DNA of 64,000 bases from NCBI GenBank assembly GCA_040905505.1, contig JBBDRL010000088.1, forward strand, positions 29,124 to 93,123. Direction: 5' to 3'. This DNA comes from WHSP01 sp040905505. GTDB taxonomy: Bacteria > Gemmatimonadota > Gemmatimonadetes > Longimicrobiales > Longimicrobiaceae. The notes below the pieces were generated by a model. That model was not told the DNA's origin. It saw nothing but the letters and a program-made list of their open reading frames with translations, and made no database searches. Position 1 is the stretch's first letter; each line of letters starts with the position of its first letter. The position numbers and the translations under genes were made by a program. Of this stretch, positions 50,437 to 59,334 are shown piece by piece.

Positions 50437-53114
50437 TCTTCGCGCAGGACCACCGCCGGGTCGGTGCGGCCTGCACGCAAAGCGGGGACGGCAGCCGATG
50501 CCAGGCCGACGAGCAGAAGGAGGAGGGCCGTCGAGGCCAGGGTCACGGGATCGCGGGGGGCGATGTCGTACAGCAGTGCCGCGAGCACCTCGGCTGATAC
50601 CACGACGGCGACCAGCCCGGCGGCGATCCCCGCGAGCACCACGCCAAGCGAGTAGCGCGCGAGCAGGGTGACGACCCGCAGACGCGCGGCCCCGAGGGCG
50701 AGCCGGATGCCGATCTCCTTCTGCCGGGCGCGAATCGACTGCGCCATCACGCCGTAGACTCCCACGACCGAGAGCGCGATCGCAACGGCGGCGAAGAACC
50801 CGAAAATCAGCGAGAGGAATTCTTCCCGGGCCGTGGCGGCGTTCCGAACGTCCGCCATGGTGCGGACGTTGTCGAGCACGAGCTCGGCATCGAAGTCCTG
50901 CACGACCTGCCGCAGGGGAGCGATCAGCGCAGAGGGGTCCGCCGCGGTTCGGATCACGAGGTTCATTCCCCGACTCACGTCCTGCGCGACGGGCGCGAAT
51001 ATTTCCGTCCTGACCGGTTCGGCCGGGCTCCCCTGCCGCTCATTTCCCACCACACCCACCACGGTCCACCAGGTCGCGTCGTCGTCCGGGGCGCGGCTGA
51101 AGGCGATGCGTGCCCCGATCGGGTCCGCGTCCCGGAAGTGCAGGTCGGCAAGGGCTTCGTTGATGACGACGACCGGGGTGGCACCGGCCCTGTCGGCGTC
51201 GGTGATCGCGCGGCCGCGGAGCAGGGGAACGCGAAGCGCGTCGAAGTATCCCGGCGTCACCTCCCGGTGCAGGACCTCGACGCCGTACTCGTCAGGCGGA
51301 CGCCCCTCGACGGAGAAGTCGCTACTCCAGCTCGGCGAAGTCATTGGAAGTTGCCTGACCGCCGCTACCCTCTGGACGCCGGGGAGGCCCTCCGCACGGC
51401 TCCGCAGCTCGTCGTAGGCGGCGACGACCTGCTCGTCCGTTTCGTAGCGGGCCTGCGGCAGCGAGATGGTGGCGGTCAGCACCCCTTCGGGGTCGAAACC
51501 AGGGTCCACCCGCTGGAGTTGCAGGAAGCTCTGCGTCAGGAGCGCCGCCCCGGTGACCAGCAGAAGGGCGAGCGCGACTTCGCAGGCGACCAGTGTACCC
51601 GCCGCGCGTCGGCCGCCGCGTCCCTGGCCTCCGGAACGGCCACCCTCGTTGAGCATATCGCCAAAATCGGGGCGAGACGCCACCAGCGCGGGAATGGTCC
51701 CGAATACGAGCGTGCTCCCGAAGGTGACGAGCCCAAGATAAGCGGCGAACCTGCCGTCGAACGCGAGCGCCGCCGCGATGCCCGGGATGGTTTCGCCGGC
51801 CATGGCGCCGAGGGTGCGTGTGAATCCCAAGGCGAACAGAAGCCCCAGCGCGGCGCCTGCTGCCGAGAGTAGCAGACTCTCCGCGAACGTCTGCCGCACC
51901 AGCCGCCAGCGGCCGGCGCCCAATGCGGTGCGGACCGCCATCTCCCGGCGGCGGCCGAGAGATTTCACGAGCAGCAGGTTGCCCACGTTCGCGCAGGCGA
52001 GGATCAGCAGCAGACCTACCGCCGCAAGAACGACCACGAGCATGCGGCTGACGTCGCCGACCAGGAACTCCTGGAGAGGCGTCAGTCCGGCTCCCATCAG
52101 GCGGTTCGTGTTCGGGTACTCCGCCTCGAGCTGATTCGCCACGGCGCTCAGCTCGGCTTCCGCCTGCTCGAGCGTCGCGCCCGGCGCGAGGCGCGCGACG
52201 GCCCGAAGCCAATGGGCCCGGCGGAACGACGGATCCGCGTAGGCTTCACGCGACCACCCGATGTTCAGCCACACGTCCGCGGCGGAGCCCGGATAGCGGA
52301 AGTTGGGCGGCAGCACACCAATGACGCGGAAGTCGTCGCCGTCGAGCCGCATCGACTGGCCGATTGCGTCCGGGTCGCCCCCGTACGACCGCTGCCAGGC
52401 GTCGTAGCTGAGGACCGCGCCGCGCTCCGAATCGTCCCACGTCTCCTCGAATCGAAAAACACGCCCTGCCACGGGCGCGACTCCCAGCACCGAGAAGAAG
52501 TTGCCGGTGATCTCCGTCGCGGTCACGATCTGCGGGGCTGCGCCCTCACCGGTCAGCGCCATGCGATCGTCGAAGCTCGCGTACGCCGCGACGTCGGTGA
52601 ACGCTGCTACTCGCTCACGCCAGTCGAGCATGTTGGACGCGGCGACCGTCTCCATGTGCCAGTTCCGCTCGGGATTTTCCTCCCACAGCATCACCAGCCC
52701 GTCGGGATCCGAAAAGGGTAGCGGCCGCAGCATTACCGAGTTCAATGCCGAGAAGACCGCCAGATTCGCCCCGATCCCGAGCGCCAGCGTGAGCACCGCG
52801 GCCACCGCGAATCCACGGTTGCGACGCATGCTCCGCGCAGAGAGGCGCATGTCCTGCCATAGCTCGCCCATCGCCGCCGCCAGACCGCGTCGTCGCGCCA
52901 CGGTCCGGTCGATCTCGACCACCTCCCGCCGAACACGCTCAACGTCACCGAACCGACGTAGCGCTTCCTCACGCGCCGCCTCCGGCGCCATCCCCCGGTC
53001 GATCAGCTCACGCGTCCGCTGCTCGATGTGATGCTGCAGCTCGTCCTCGGCGTCCTCCGCGAGGTCCGGCCCCAGCATCCGCTGAATCCGGCGCCACATC
53101 GGCGGGCGCTTCAC
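50433..53114 (-). CDS. ADOP-type large permease (MacB-like, duplicated)
   Basis: This 893-residue protein is an ADOP-type orphan permease, common in Acidobacteriota and Gemmatimonadota. It begins with the helical N-terminal segment (RTRELIDRGMAPEAAREEALRRFGD) and has eight membrane helices: one near residue 110, groups in the middle and C-terminal thirds, and two MacB-type periplasmic domains (PGSAADVWLNIGWSREA). The FtsX-like motif GIRLALGAARLRVV is near the end. No ATPase is adjacent. GTG 53114 overlaps the PadR stop (GTGA). The transported substrate is unknown. Confidence 0.9.
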   Translation of the reverse strand: MKRPPMWRRIQRMLGPDLAEDAEDELQHHIEQRTRELIDRGMAPEAAREEALRRFGDVERVRREVVEIDRTVARRRGLAAAMGELWQDMRLSARSMRRNRGFAVAAVLTLALGIGANLAVFSALNSVMLRPLPFSDPDGLVMLWEENPERNWHMETVAASNMLDWRERVAAFTDVAAYASFDDRMALTGEGAAPQIVTATEITGNFFSVLGVAPVAGRVFRFEETWDDSERGAVLSYDAWQRSYGGDPDAIGQSMRLDGDDFRVIGVLPPNFRYPGSAADVWLNIGWSREAYADPSFRRAHWLRAVARLAPGATLEQAEAELSAVANQLEAEYPNTNRLMGAGLTPLQEFLVGDVSRMLVVVLAAVGLLLILACANVGNLLLVKSLGRRREMAVRTALGAGRWRLVRQTFAESLLLSAAGAALGLLFALGFTRTLGAMAGETIPGIAAALAFDGRFAAYLGLVTFGSTLVFGTIPALVASRPDFGDMLNEGGRSGGQGRGGRRAAGTLVACEVALALLLVTGAALLTQSFLQLQRVDPGFDPEGVLTATISLPQARYETDEQVVAAYDELRSRAEGLPGVQRVAAVRQLPMTSPSWSSDFSVEGRPPDEYGVEVLHREVTPGYFDALRVPLLRGRAITDADRAGATPVVVINEALADLHFRDADPIGARIAFSRAPDDDATWWTVVGVVGNERQGSPAEPVRTEIFAPVAQDVSRGMNLVIRTAADPSALIAPLRQVVQDFDAELVLDNVRTMADVRNAATAREEFLSLIFGFFAAVAIALSVVGVYGVMAQSIRARQKEIGIRLALGAARLRVVTLLARYSLGVVLAGIAAGLVAVVVSAEVLAALLYDIAPRDPVTLASTALLLLLVGLASAAVPALRAGRTDPAVVLRED

Positions 53115-53470
53115 GATGGCCTCACCGAATGCGGACCATGCCGCGCGGCCAGCACCAGCCCCACCGCTTCAGCGAACCGCGACCAACTATTCGACTCCGC
53201 CTGCAACGCGCGCCGCCCTTCCTCCGTGAGCTCGTAGTACTTCGCACGCCGGTTGTTGTCCGACAGCCCCCATTCCGATTCCACCCAACCGCGCCGCTCC
53301 AATCGGTGGAGCGCGGGATACAACGACCCCTCCTCGATGCGTAGCGCCTCACCCGTCACTGATTCGATCCAGCTCGCGACGGCATAACCGTGCGCCGGGC
53401 CCCAGGAGAGGGTCTTCAGGATCAGCACGTCCAGCGTGCCGCGTAGTAGCTCGAGATCGCGAGCGGCCAT
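53111..53470 (-). CDS. PadR-family transcriptional regulator 1
   Basis: This 119-residue winged-helix protein has the PadR pattern: LRGTLDVLILKTLSWGPAHGYA, then EGSLYPALHRLERRGWV and NNRRAKYYELTEEGR. PadR proteins usually repress an adjacent transport or stress operon until a ligand binds. It overlaps the ADOP permease gene by four bases, so both are expressed together and probably controlled by the palindrome at 53509-53537. Confidence 0.92.
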   Translation of the reverse strand: MAARDLELLRGTLDVLILKTLSWGPAHGYAVASWIESVTGEALRIEEGSLYPALHRLERRGWVESEWGLSDNNRRAKYYELTEEGRRALQAESNSWSRFAEAVGLVLAARHGPHSVRPS

Positions 53471-53508
53471 GGTGTCAGGAGCGGGGTAGAGGTGGACCCA
53501 AAGATTCT

Positions 53509-53537
53509 CTAGGGGTAGGATGGGGCCGCTCCCCTAG
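53509..53537 (-). promoter_or_regulatory. Palindromic operator overlapping the PadR1 promoter
   Basis: CTAGGGG (53509-53515) and CCCCTAG (53531-53537) form a perfect 7-bp inverted repeat with a 15-base centre. It overlaps the promoter at 53517-53545, as expected for an autoregulatory PadR operator. Confidence 0.5.
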
Positions 53538-53545
53538 GCTGTCAA
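53517..53545 (-). promoter_or_regulatory. Promoter of the padR1-ADOP operon
   Basis: On the minus strand a perfect -35 TTGACA (53545-53540) is 17 bases from a weak -10 CATCCT (53522-53517). The weak -10 lies inside the palindrome. Confidence 0.45.
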
Positions 53546-53559
53546 GGGGTTTGTCGGTG

Positions 53560-53593
53560 AAAAAAGGGGGCACCCGCGCCAGCAGGTGCCCCC
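53560..53593 (-). terminator. Rho-independent terminator of the DUF5916 gene
   Basis: On the minus strand a nine-bp perfect stem (GGGGGCACC/GGTGCCCCC on 53585-53593 and 53566-53574) with a ten-base loop is followed by six T (53565-53560). It lies 20 bases after the stop of the DUF5916 gene. Confidence 0.9.
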
Positions 53594-53613
53594 GATGCTC
53601 CGATCTTCGGGTG

Positions 53614-56001
53614 TCAGTATCTCAGCAGATACTGGAGCTTGACGAAGATCGCGCGGTTGGTACGCTGGAGGTCGTCGGCGAGAAAGAGGCGTTCGTCGAA
53701 TCGGTCCGTATCGACGATGTCGCTGATCAGCGCCACCTGCTGGTAGTGGTCGTCGTAGCCGATGAAGAAGACCGTGCCGGCGTTGACGCGATAGTTGAAG
53801 AGGAGGTTGAAGGCGGCCGTCTCGCTGAAGGTGTTGTACTCGGTGATGTTGCGCATCGAGAGGCGATCGGTGAACTGGAAGGTGCTGGTGGCGCGAAGGA
53901 TCTTGATGTCGAAGACCTCGGCGTTTCCATTACGAGGGTCCGTGAGGCGGCTCGAGCTGACGTTGAGCCGGGAGGAGAGGCGCGGGACGGGTCTGAGCGT
54001 CGTGTTGAGACCCCACCTCTGCCCATGCCCGACGAATGGATCCGCGACGTAGCGGACCTGGTCACCGAAGCTGAGATTCCCGCCGAAGGAGACCCTCGGG
54101 CTGGTATTGATGTTTCCGCGCAGGGAGAAACCCGTCGTACGGAACTCGGAGCCCTGGAACAGCTCCATTCCCCGGCTCAGACTGCCGTTGAGGCTGATGT
54201 TGCGTGCGAAGGAGAAGTTGAGTCCGGCGCCGAACTGCTCTTCCTGGAGGACCTCGTCGAAATTCCAGTTGCGGGCGTAGTCGAGGCTCGGGCCCCAATT
54301 GATGATCCAGCTCTCGGGCCAGAAGCGGTAATTCACGTCGCCTGAGATCTGTCGCTCGTCGACGCGTCGCACGAAGCCGACATCGGTTGCGAATTCCGGG
54401 GAAATCTGATAGGCGCCCAGGGACCATCCGATATTGCGGGCGTTCTGGCTGATCCCGGCATCCAGCACGTGTCCGCTCGCGCTGGTGCCCTCGAGGTCAC
54501 GATGCCAGGTGCCTACCGTGCGCAAGGTCGTCGAGATCGTGGGGCTCAGGCGGAAATTTCCGTCCACGCCTGCCAATCGGCTGTAACTCTCGAGGAACTC
54601 CCGGTTCGTCACGATCGCCCCGACGTTGGACTCCGAGTACAGGTCGTATCGCGCGCGCCCGATCACATTGAAGGCCGCATTACCGAAAGCCGGATTCGCC
54701 GAGTCGTCCACGTTCCCGGGCGCGCGGTCATTGGTCGTGACGAAACCAACCGAGACAGGACCGACTTTGCCGGTCAATTTGGCACCCCAATCCGGGTCCA
54801 CGATCGTGCGCGTGTGAACGAACGTCACCGGTCCGGTGATGTCGAAGATCTCCGCGCCCTCGACGAAGAACGGGCGCAGTTCCGGGTAGAAGACGGGGAA
54901 CCGCTGGTTCACCTCGATCTGCGTTCGGTCCGACTCGATCTGCGAGAAGTCGGGGTTGATCGTGAAGTCCGCCGTCAAATTGGACGTCACACCGTACTTC
55001 ACGTTCACGCCGGCGTCCGGATCGGTCCGCTGGTTGACGTACGCTGACCCGGCCGGGTCGATCGAGCCATACTGGATGGCGGTGACGGTGGGAAGGATCT
55101 CGAGATTGCGGCTCGTCGAGATATTCGTCATTCCCTCGATCACGCCCATCTGCGCGAAGAAGCTCGACTGGTCTCGCGACATAGGCGCCCAGACGTCATT
55201 CTCCTCGCTCTTCGTCTTGATCTCCCGGATAATCTGAAATCCCCATCGGTGGGGCTCGCCTTCGGCGCGGCTCGGGTATCGGAGGCTCTTGAACGGGATC
55301 GCCATCTCGGCCGTGTATCCGTCTTCGACGATCTGGCCGCCCGTGTGGAAGAGCGCGTCCCACGAGCGATCCGCCCGGGGGATCGCGCCGCCCGGGCCCG
55401 TGGCACTGATGATCCCGTCGCCCTGAACGCCATAGCCGTTGACGTCGAAATCGTAACCCCGCTGCTGATCCATGAAGGTGTCGAAGTACACCGTCATCAG
55501 ATCGTCCTGCGCCGCGCGATCCCGGTCGGCTCGGTTGGCTCTCATGATCGACGGGTCCTCGTAATGAACGTGGAACGCGATGTAGAGGTGGTCGTCGTCG
55601 TAGGCGATGTAGACGTCGGTATCCTCCGTCGCCGGTGCGCCGTCCTGCGGCGCCTGCTGCGTGAACTCCGTGATCCGCACGGCCGTCGCCCAGACCTCGT
55701 CGTCCAGATGCCCGTCGATCTCCGGCGGCGTCGCCGTCCGGCCCGGCCGAACGATGGGACGGCCGTCCGGCGTCTGGTCCAATGCAGGGAGCGCTGCGGC
55801 CGGCGAGGCGCTGGCCGCGAGGAGCGACTCATCGGCGCCACGGTCCTGCGCCGCCGCCGGCACTGGAGCCGCGGCCACCGCCGCTATCGAAAGACCGACG
55901 ACAGGCAGCAGGAGCCAGCGGCGGGAACGTGTCCGGACAGAGTAATCGTGCAAGGGGAACCTCACGGTTGGTCTTGTCGCTCCGGCGCGTCCGTGTCTCA
56001 C
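53614..56001 (-). CDS. DUF5916 surface protein with N-terminal CBM9-like domain
   Basis: This ~795-residue protein has a signal peptide (WLLLPVVGLSIAAVAAAPVPAAA) and a CBM9-like domain at about residues 85-240 (PPEIDGHLDDEVWATA, DVYIAYDDDHLYIAFHV). The DUF5916 part follows, with many beta strands ending in a Tyr (LQYLLRY at the very C-terminus), the pattern of an outer-membrane barrel. The start is open: GTG 56001 or GTG 55965. The promoter at 56022-56051 would give a leader of about 14 bases to 56001. It may take part in carbohydrate or polymer handling. Confidence 0.82.
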   Translation of the reverse strand: MRHGRAGATRPTVRFPLHDYSVRTRSRRWLLLPVVGLSIAAVAAAPVPAAAQDRGADESLLAASASPAAALPALDQTPDGRPIVRPGRTATPPEIDGHLDDEVWATAVRITEFTQQAPQDGAPATEDTDVYIAYDDDHLYIAFHVHYEDPSIMRANRADRDRAAQDDLMTVYFDTFMDQQRGYDFDVNGYGVQGDGIISATGPGGAIPRADRSWDALFHTGGQIVEDGYTAEMAIPFKSLRYPSRAEGEPHRWGFQIIREIKTKSEENDVWAPMSRDQSSFFAQMGVIEGMTNISTSRNLEILPTVTAIQYGSIDPAGSAYVNQRTDPDAGVNVKYGVTSNLTADFTINPDFSQIESDRTQIEVNQRFPVFYPELRPFFVEGAEIFDITGPVTFVHTRTIVDPDWGAKLTGKVGPVSVGFVTTNDRAPGNVDDSANPAFGNAAFNVIGRARYDLYSESNVGAIVTNREFLESYSRLAGVDGNFRLSPTISTTLRTVGTWHRDLEGTSASGHVLDAGISQNARNIGWSLGAYQISPEFATDVGFVRRVDERQISGDVNYRFWPESWIINWGPSLDYARNWNFDEVLQEEQFGAGLNFSFARNISLNGSLSRGMELFQGSEFRTTGFSLRGNINTSPRVSFGGNLSFGDQVRYVADPFVGHGQRWGLNTTLRPVPRLSSRLNVSSSRLTDPRNGNAEVFDIKILRATSTFQFTDRLSMRNITEYNTFSETAAFNLLFNYRVNAGTVFFIGYDDHYQQVALISDIVDTDRFDERLFLADDLQRTNRAIFVKLQYLLRY

Positions 56002-56021
56002 GGGCGCCGCGGGGAAGTTGC

Positions 56022-56051
56022 CATATAGCCACCGCCGGCAAGGCGCGTCAA
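56022..56051 (-). promoter_or_regulatory. Promoter of the DUF5916 gene
   Basis: On the minus strand TTGACG (56051-56046), an 18-base spacer and TATATG (56027-56022) point at the gene starting near 56001. Confidence 0.65.
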
Positions 56052-56246
56052 GCGGCTGCGCCAGCGCTGGCTAACCCCCTGCAGGAGTACGGGTCCGGCG
56101 CACAAATACGGGATCGATACGTCAGCCGAGTGTGAAACTCGCTTCGACCTGGCCGCCGCACTCCGGCCGGCCTGATTTTCGGCCCCCTGGGCCCCGCATC
56201 CGAAGGAGATCCAGCCGCGCCGCGGTTCGTGCTCACGACGCGGTGC

Positions 56247-56275
56247 TTGACTCCTCGGCCGTCCCGGATTACCCT
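56247..56275 (+). promoter_or_regulatory. Candidate promoter of padR2
   Basis: TTGACT (56247-56252) is 17 bases from a weak TACCCT (56270-56275). A better -10 by sequence, TATATA at 56278, lacks a -35 at the right distance. A repressor-controlled promoter could use either. Confidence 0.4.
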
Positions 56276-56310
56276 CCTATATAAATCGACAGAAGAAGGA
56301 GGCGAGGCAC

Positions 56311-56643
56311 ATGACGGATGCACGGGGTGAGGTTGCGAGGGGCGCGTTGGAGCTACTGGTGCTCAAGACGTTGTTACACGAGCCGATGCACGGCTGGGGA
56401 GTGAGTCAGCTGATCCAGCAGCATTCAGAGGGAGTGCTGGAGGTGAACCAGGGTTCATTGTATCCGGCGTTGCAGCGGCTGGAGGAGAAGGGCTGGATCC
56501 GGAGCGAATGGGGCACGACGGAGAACAACCGGCGCGCGCGGTTCTACTCGCTGACGGAGCGGGGGCGGGCGGCGTTGACGAAGGAGACGGCGAGCTGGCG
56601 GCGGTATGTCGGCGCTGTCGATCGGATCCTGGCGATGACGTGA
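56311..56643 (+). CDS. PadR-family transcriptional regulator 2
   Basis: This 110-residue winged-helix regulator is a paralogue of PadR1, with ARGALELLVLKTLLHEPMHGW, QGSLYPALQRLEEKGWI and NNRRARFYSLTERGRAAL. AGGAGG before the ATG (56297-56302) is an excellent ribosome site. It is 46 bases before the second ADOP permease and likely controls it. Position and direction mirror the first unit across the DUF5916 gene. Confidence 0.92.
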   Translation: MTDARGEVARGALELLVLKTLLHEPMHGWGVSQLIQQHSEGVLEVNQGSLYPALQRLEEKGWIRSEWGTTENNRRARFYSLTERGRAALTKETASWRRYVGAVDRILAMT

Positions 56644-56689
56644 AGGACGCATTCACGTTCTTATGCGCGGCGATAGAGGAGGCGGGTCC

Positions 56690-59317
56690 ATGAATCGCAA
56701 GTGGCGGCTTCGGCAGTTGTTTCGCAGGCGAGAGGCGGATCGTTCGATGGACGACGAGCTGCGCTTCCATCTGGAGATGGAGGCGGAGAAGAATATCGGG
56801 TCGGGGCTGGACCCGGCCGAGGCACGGCGCAGGGCGCAGCTCGCGTTCGGCAGTGTCGAGGTGCACCGTGAGGCGTTGCGGGAGGGGCGGAGCATGGGTT
56901 GGATGGAGCGTCGGGCGACGGATCTGGCCCATGCGCTGCGAACGTTGCGACGGAGTCCGGCGGTGGTCGGGCTCGCGATCGGCATCATCGGCCTCGGCAT
57001 CGCAGCGGCCACGATCGTCTTCAGCGCGGCGCATGGCGTGCTTTTGCGACCGCTGGACTTTCCGGCCCCCGAGCGTCTGATACAGGTCCACGAGACGGAG
57101 CGGAACGCGGTGACGGCGGAGCAGGAGGGCCGCGGCTATTTCGCGTGGCAGAACTACGCGGACGTTCGGGATCAGGTGGGCGCGTTCGAAGCGGTCACCG
57201 CCTGGCAGTTCTACGATCGAACGCTGACGGGCCTGTCCGCGGCTACCCGCCTGGCCGGCCGGATGGTGACCGCGGATTTCTTCGACGTCTTCCGCGTGCA
57301 GCCGATCCTCGGTCGGCCCCTCCTCCCGGAAGATGCGGTCGCGGGGCGCGAGAACGTGGCGGTTCTGGGCCATGCGACCTGGCGTGGCGCCTTCGGCGGC
57401 GACTCCACGATCGTGGGCCGCACCATTCAGCTAGACGGGATCCCCCATACGGTGGTCGGCGTCATGCCGTCGGAATTCGACTATCCTTCCGAGGCGCAGC
57501 TCTGGATGCCACTCGTGCCCTACCTCGGAGAAGCCGGTGAGGGCGCACGCCGCTTCCACCGCTACAGGGTAGTGGGCCGTCTCGCTGACGGGGCGACGGT
57601 CGATCTGGCACAGCAGGAGCTGACCGCGCTCGCCACCCGCCTGGAGCAGGAATTTCCAGAGACGAACACCGCCAACGGGCTTCGGGCGGAGCCGCTGCAT
57701 GAGATGATCGTCGGATCGGCGCGGCCCGGCCTGATCCTTCTCCTGGGCGCCGTCGGCGTCCTGCTGCTGATCACGTGCGTCAATGTCTCCAACCTGCTCC
57801 TGGCGCGGGCGGCGGCGCGGGAGCGGGAGATGGGGGTGCGGAAGGCGCTGGGAGCCAGCCGCGGTCGGCTGGTCGGTCAGCTTCTCACGGAGAGCACGCT
57901 GATGGCGGTGCTCGGGGGCGGCCTGGGAGTCGTGCTCGCAATCGCGGGGTTGGGTGCCTTCAAAGGGTTGGTCGGTGACGCTCTCCCGCGCGCCGACGAC
58001 GTCCGCCTCGACCTCTGGGCGATCTCCTTCGCCATCCTGCTCTCGACGGCGACCGGCCTTCTCGTCGGGCTCGCGCCCGTCCTGGCGAACTGGAGGAGTG
58101 CCAGCCGTCGCGTCGTCGAGAACGATCGCGGCTCCAGCGGTGGAAGATCCATGGCACGAGCTCGTCGCCTACTGGTGACGGCACAACTAGCGCTCGCCTG
58201 CGTCCTCCTCATTTCGGCCGGTCTGCTGATCCGGAGCCTCCACCGGCTCCAGACGGTCGAGACGGGCGTCCGGGTCGAAAACCTGACGGTCGTGGATGTA
58301 TCGCTACCCCCCGGGACGCTCGCCGGGCCCGAGGCGATCAACGCGCAATGGTCCGAGCTACTCACTGCGCTACGAGGCGTTCCCGGGGTCGTCGATGTCG
58401 CGGCGGGGATGATCGCCCCCCTGGCTGGCGAGGGGTGGGGAAACCAACTCCGGATCGAGGGGAGGCCGGTCCCCGAGAGCGAGCGGTCGCTCGTAGCCTA
58501 CTTCGTCGCAACATCGGGATATTTCCGGACGGCCGGGGTCCCGTTGCTGGAGGGCGCTGATTTCACTCCGACTCCGGGCCTGGAGCGCCGCGAGGTGATC
58601 GTCAATCGCGCTCTCGCGGCTCAGCACTGGCCGGATCAGAGCCCTATCGGGCAGCGCGTGCGATTCTCCGAGGCGGCGGAGTGGGGGCGGGTGGTGGGGG
58701 TCGTCGCCGACGTCCCCCCGCGGATCGGTGAGGACCCGCGCCCGACGGCGTACGTTTCGCCCGTCGTCGAATCGCTCCCATCGATGAGCGTGCTCTTGCG
58801 GACGGACGGCTCGGGCGGATCCGTCGGGGCGACGGTCAGGGCGATCGTTCAGAGTCTGGACCCCGACATCGCGATCACCGGTATCGCACCGCTGGAGGAC
58901 CTGGTGGCGGAATCGATCGCGCGACCGCGCTACATGACGCTGATCGTGGGACTGTTCGCCGGCGCGGCTCTACTGCTTTCCGCGCTTGGGATATACGGCG
59001 TGCTGAGCTTCCTCGTCCGACGCCGCCGTCGGGAGCTGGGCGTTCGGCTCGCTCTGGGGGCCCGCAGCATGGACATTCTGCGGCTGGTGATGGCGGAGGG
59101 TCTTGCGATGGCGCTCGTGGGGGTAGGCATCGGAATGGTGGCGGCCCTCGCCGTGACCCGTCTGCTCCAGGGGCTGCTCTACGAAGTGACGGTCACGGAC
59201 CCGCTGGTCTTCATCGCGGGAAGCGCGTTGTTGATAGCGGTCACGCTGCTGTCCACTTACCTGCCCGCGCGCGTGGCCAGCCGGGTGGATCCGATGGGCG
59301 CGGTGCGAGGGGAGTAG
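56690..59317 (+). CDS. ADOP-type large permease 2
   Basis: This 875-residue protein has the same plan as the one at 50433: a helical N-terminal segment (RSMDDELRFHLEMEAEKNI), eight membrane helices, two MacB-type periplasmic domains (FDYPSEAQLWMPLVPYLGE) and the closing motif GVRLALGARSMDILRL. ATG 56690 has GGAGGCGGG just before it. It differs enough in sequence from the first to indicate an old duplication. No ATPase gene is adjacent; such orphan permeases presumably borrow one. Confidence 0.9.
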   Translation: MNRKWRLRQLFRRREADRSMDDELRFHLEMEAEKNIGSGLDPAEARRRAQLAFGSVEVHREALREGRSMGWMERRATDLAHALRTLRRSPAVVGLAIGIIGLGIAAATIVFSAAHGVLLRPLDFPAPERLIQVHETERNAVTAEQEGRGYFAWQNYADVRDQVGAFEAVTAWQFYDRTLTGLSAATRLAGRMVTADFFDVFRVQPILGRPLLPEDAVAGRENVAVLGHATWRGAFGGDSTIVGRTIQLDGIPHTVVGVMPSEFDYPSEAQLWMPLVPYLGEAGEGARRFHRYRVVGRLADGATVDLAQQELTALATRLEQEFPETNTANGLRAEPLHEMIVGSARPGLILLLGAVGVLLLITCVNVSNLLLARAAAREREMGVRKALGASRGRLVGQLLTESTLMAVLGGGLGVVLAIAGLGAFKGLVGDALPRADDVRLDLWAISFAILLSTATGLLVGLAPVLANWRSASRRVVENDRGSSGGRSMARARRLLVTAQLALACVLLISAGLLIRSLHRLQTVETGVRVENLTVVDVSLPPGTLAGPEAINAQWSELLTALRGVPGVVDVAAGMIAPLAGEGWGNQLRIEGRPVPESERSLVAYFVATSGYFRTAGVPLLEGADFTPTPGLERREVIVNRALAAQHWPDQSPIGQRVRFSEAAEWGRVVGVVADVPPRIGEDPRPTAYVSPVVESLPSMSVLLRTDGSGGSVGATVRAIVQSLDPDIAITGIAPLEDLVAESIARPRYMTLIVGLFAGAALLLSALGIYGVLSFLVRRRRRELGVRLALGARSMDILRLVMAEGLAMALVGVGIGMVAALAVTRLLQGLLYEVTVTDPLVFIAGSALLIAVTLLSTYLPARVASRVDPMGAVRGE

Positions 59318-59334
59318 CGGATGCGGGGCGAGCT

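Larger units (their letters stand above)
56002..56310. other. Divergent promoter region between DUF5916 and padR2
   Basis: No gene is supported. A strong promoter on the minus strand (56022-56051) and a candidate on the plus strand (56247-56275) face apart. An AT-rich TATATAAAT (56278-56286) lies before the padR2 ribosome site. Confidence 0.6.

Noticed and set aside
53551..54345. 264-codon plus-strand frame opposite the DUF5916 gene
   Set aside because: It is rich in Glu, Val and Asp in the way expected for the antisense of a barrel gene, and crosses the terminator hairpin.
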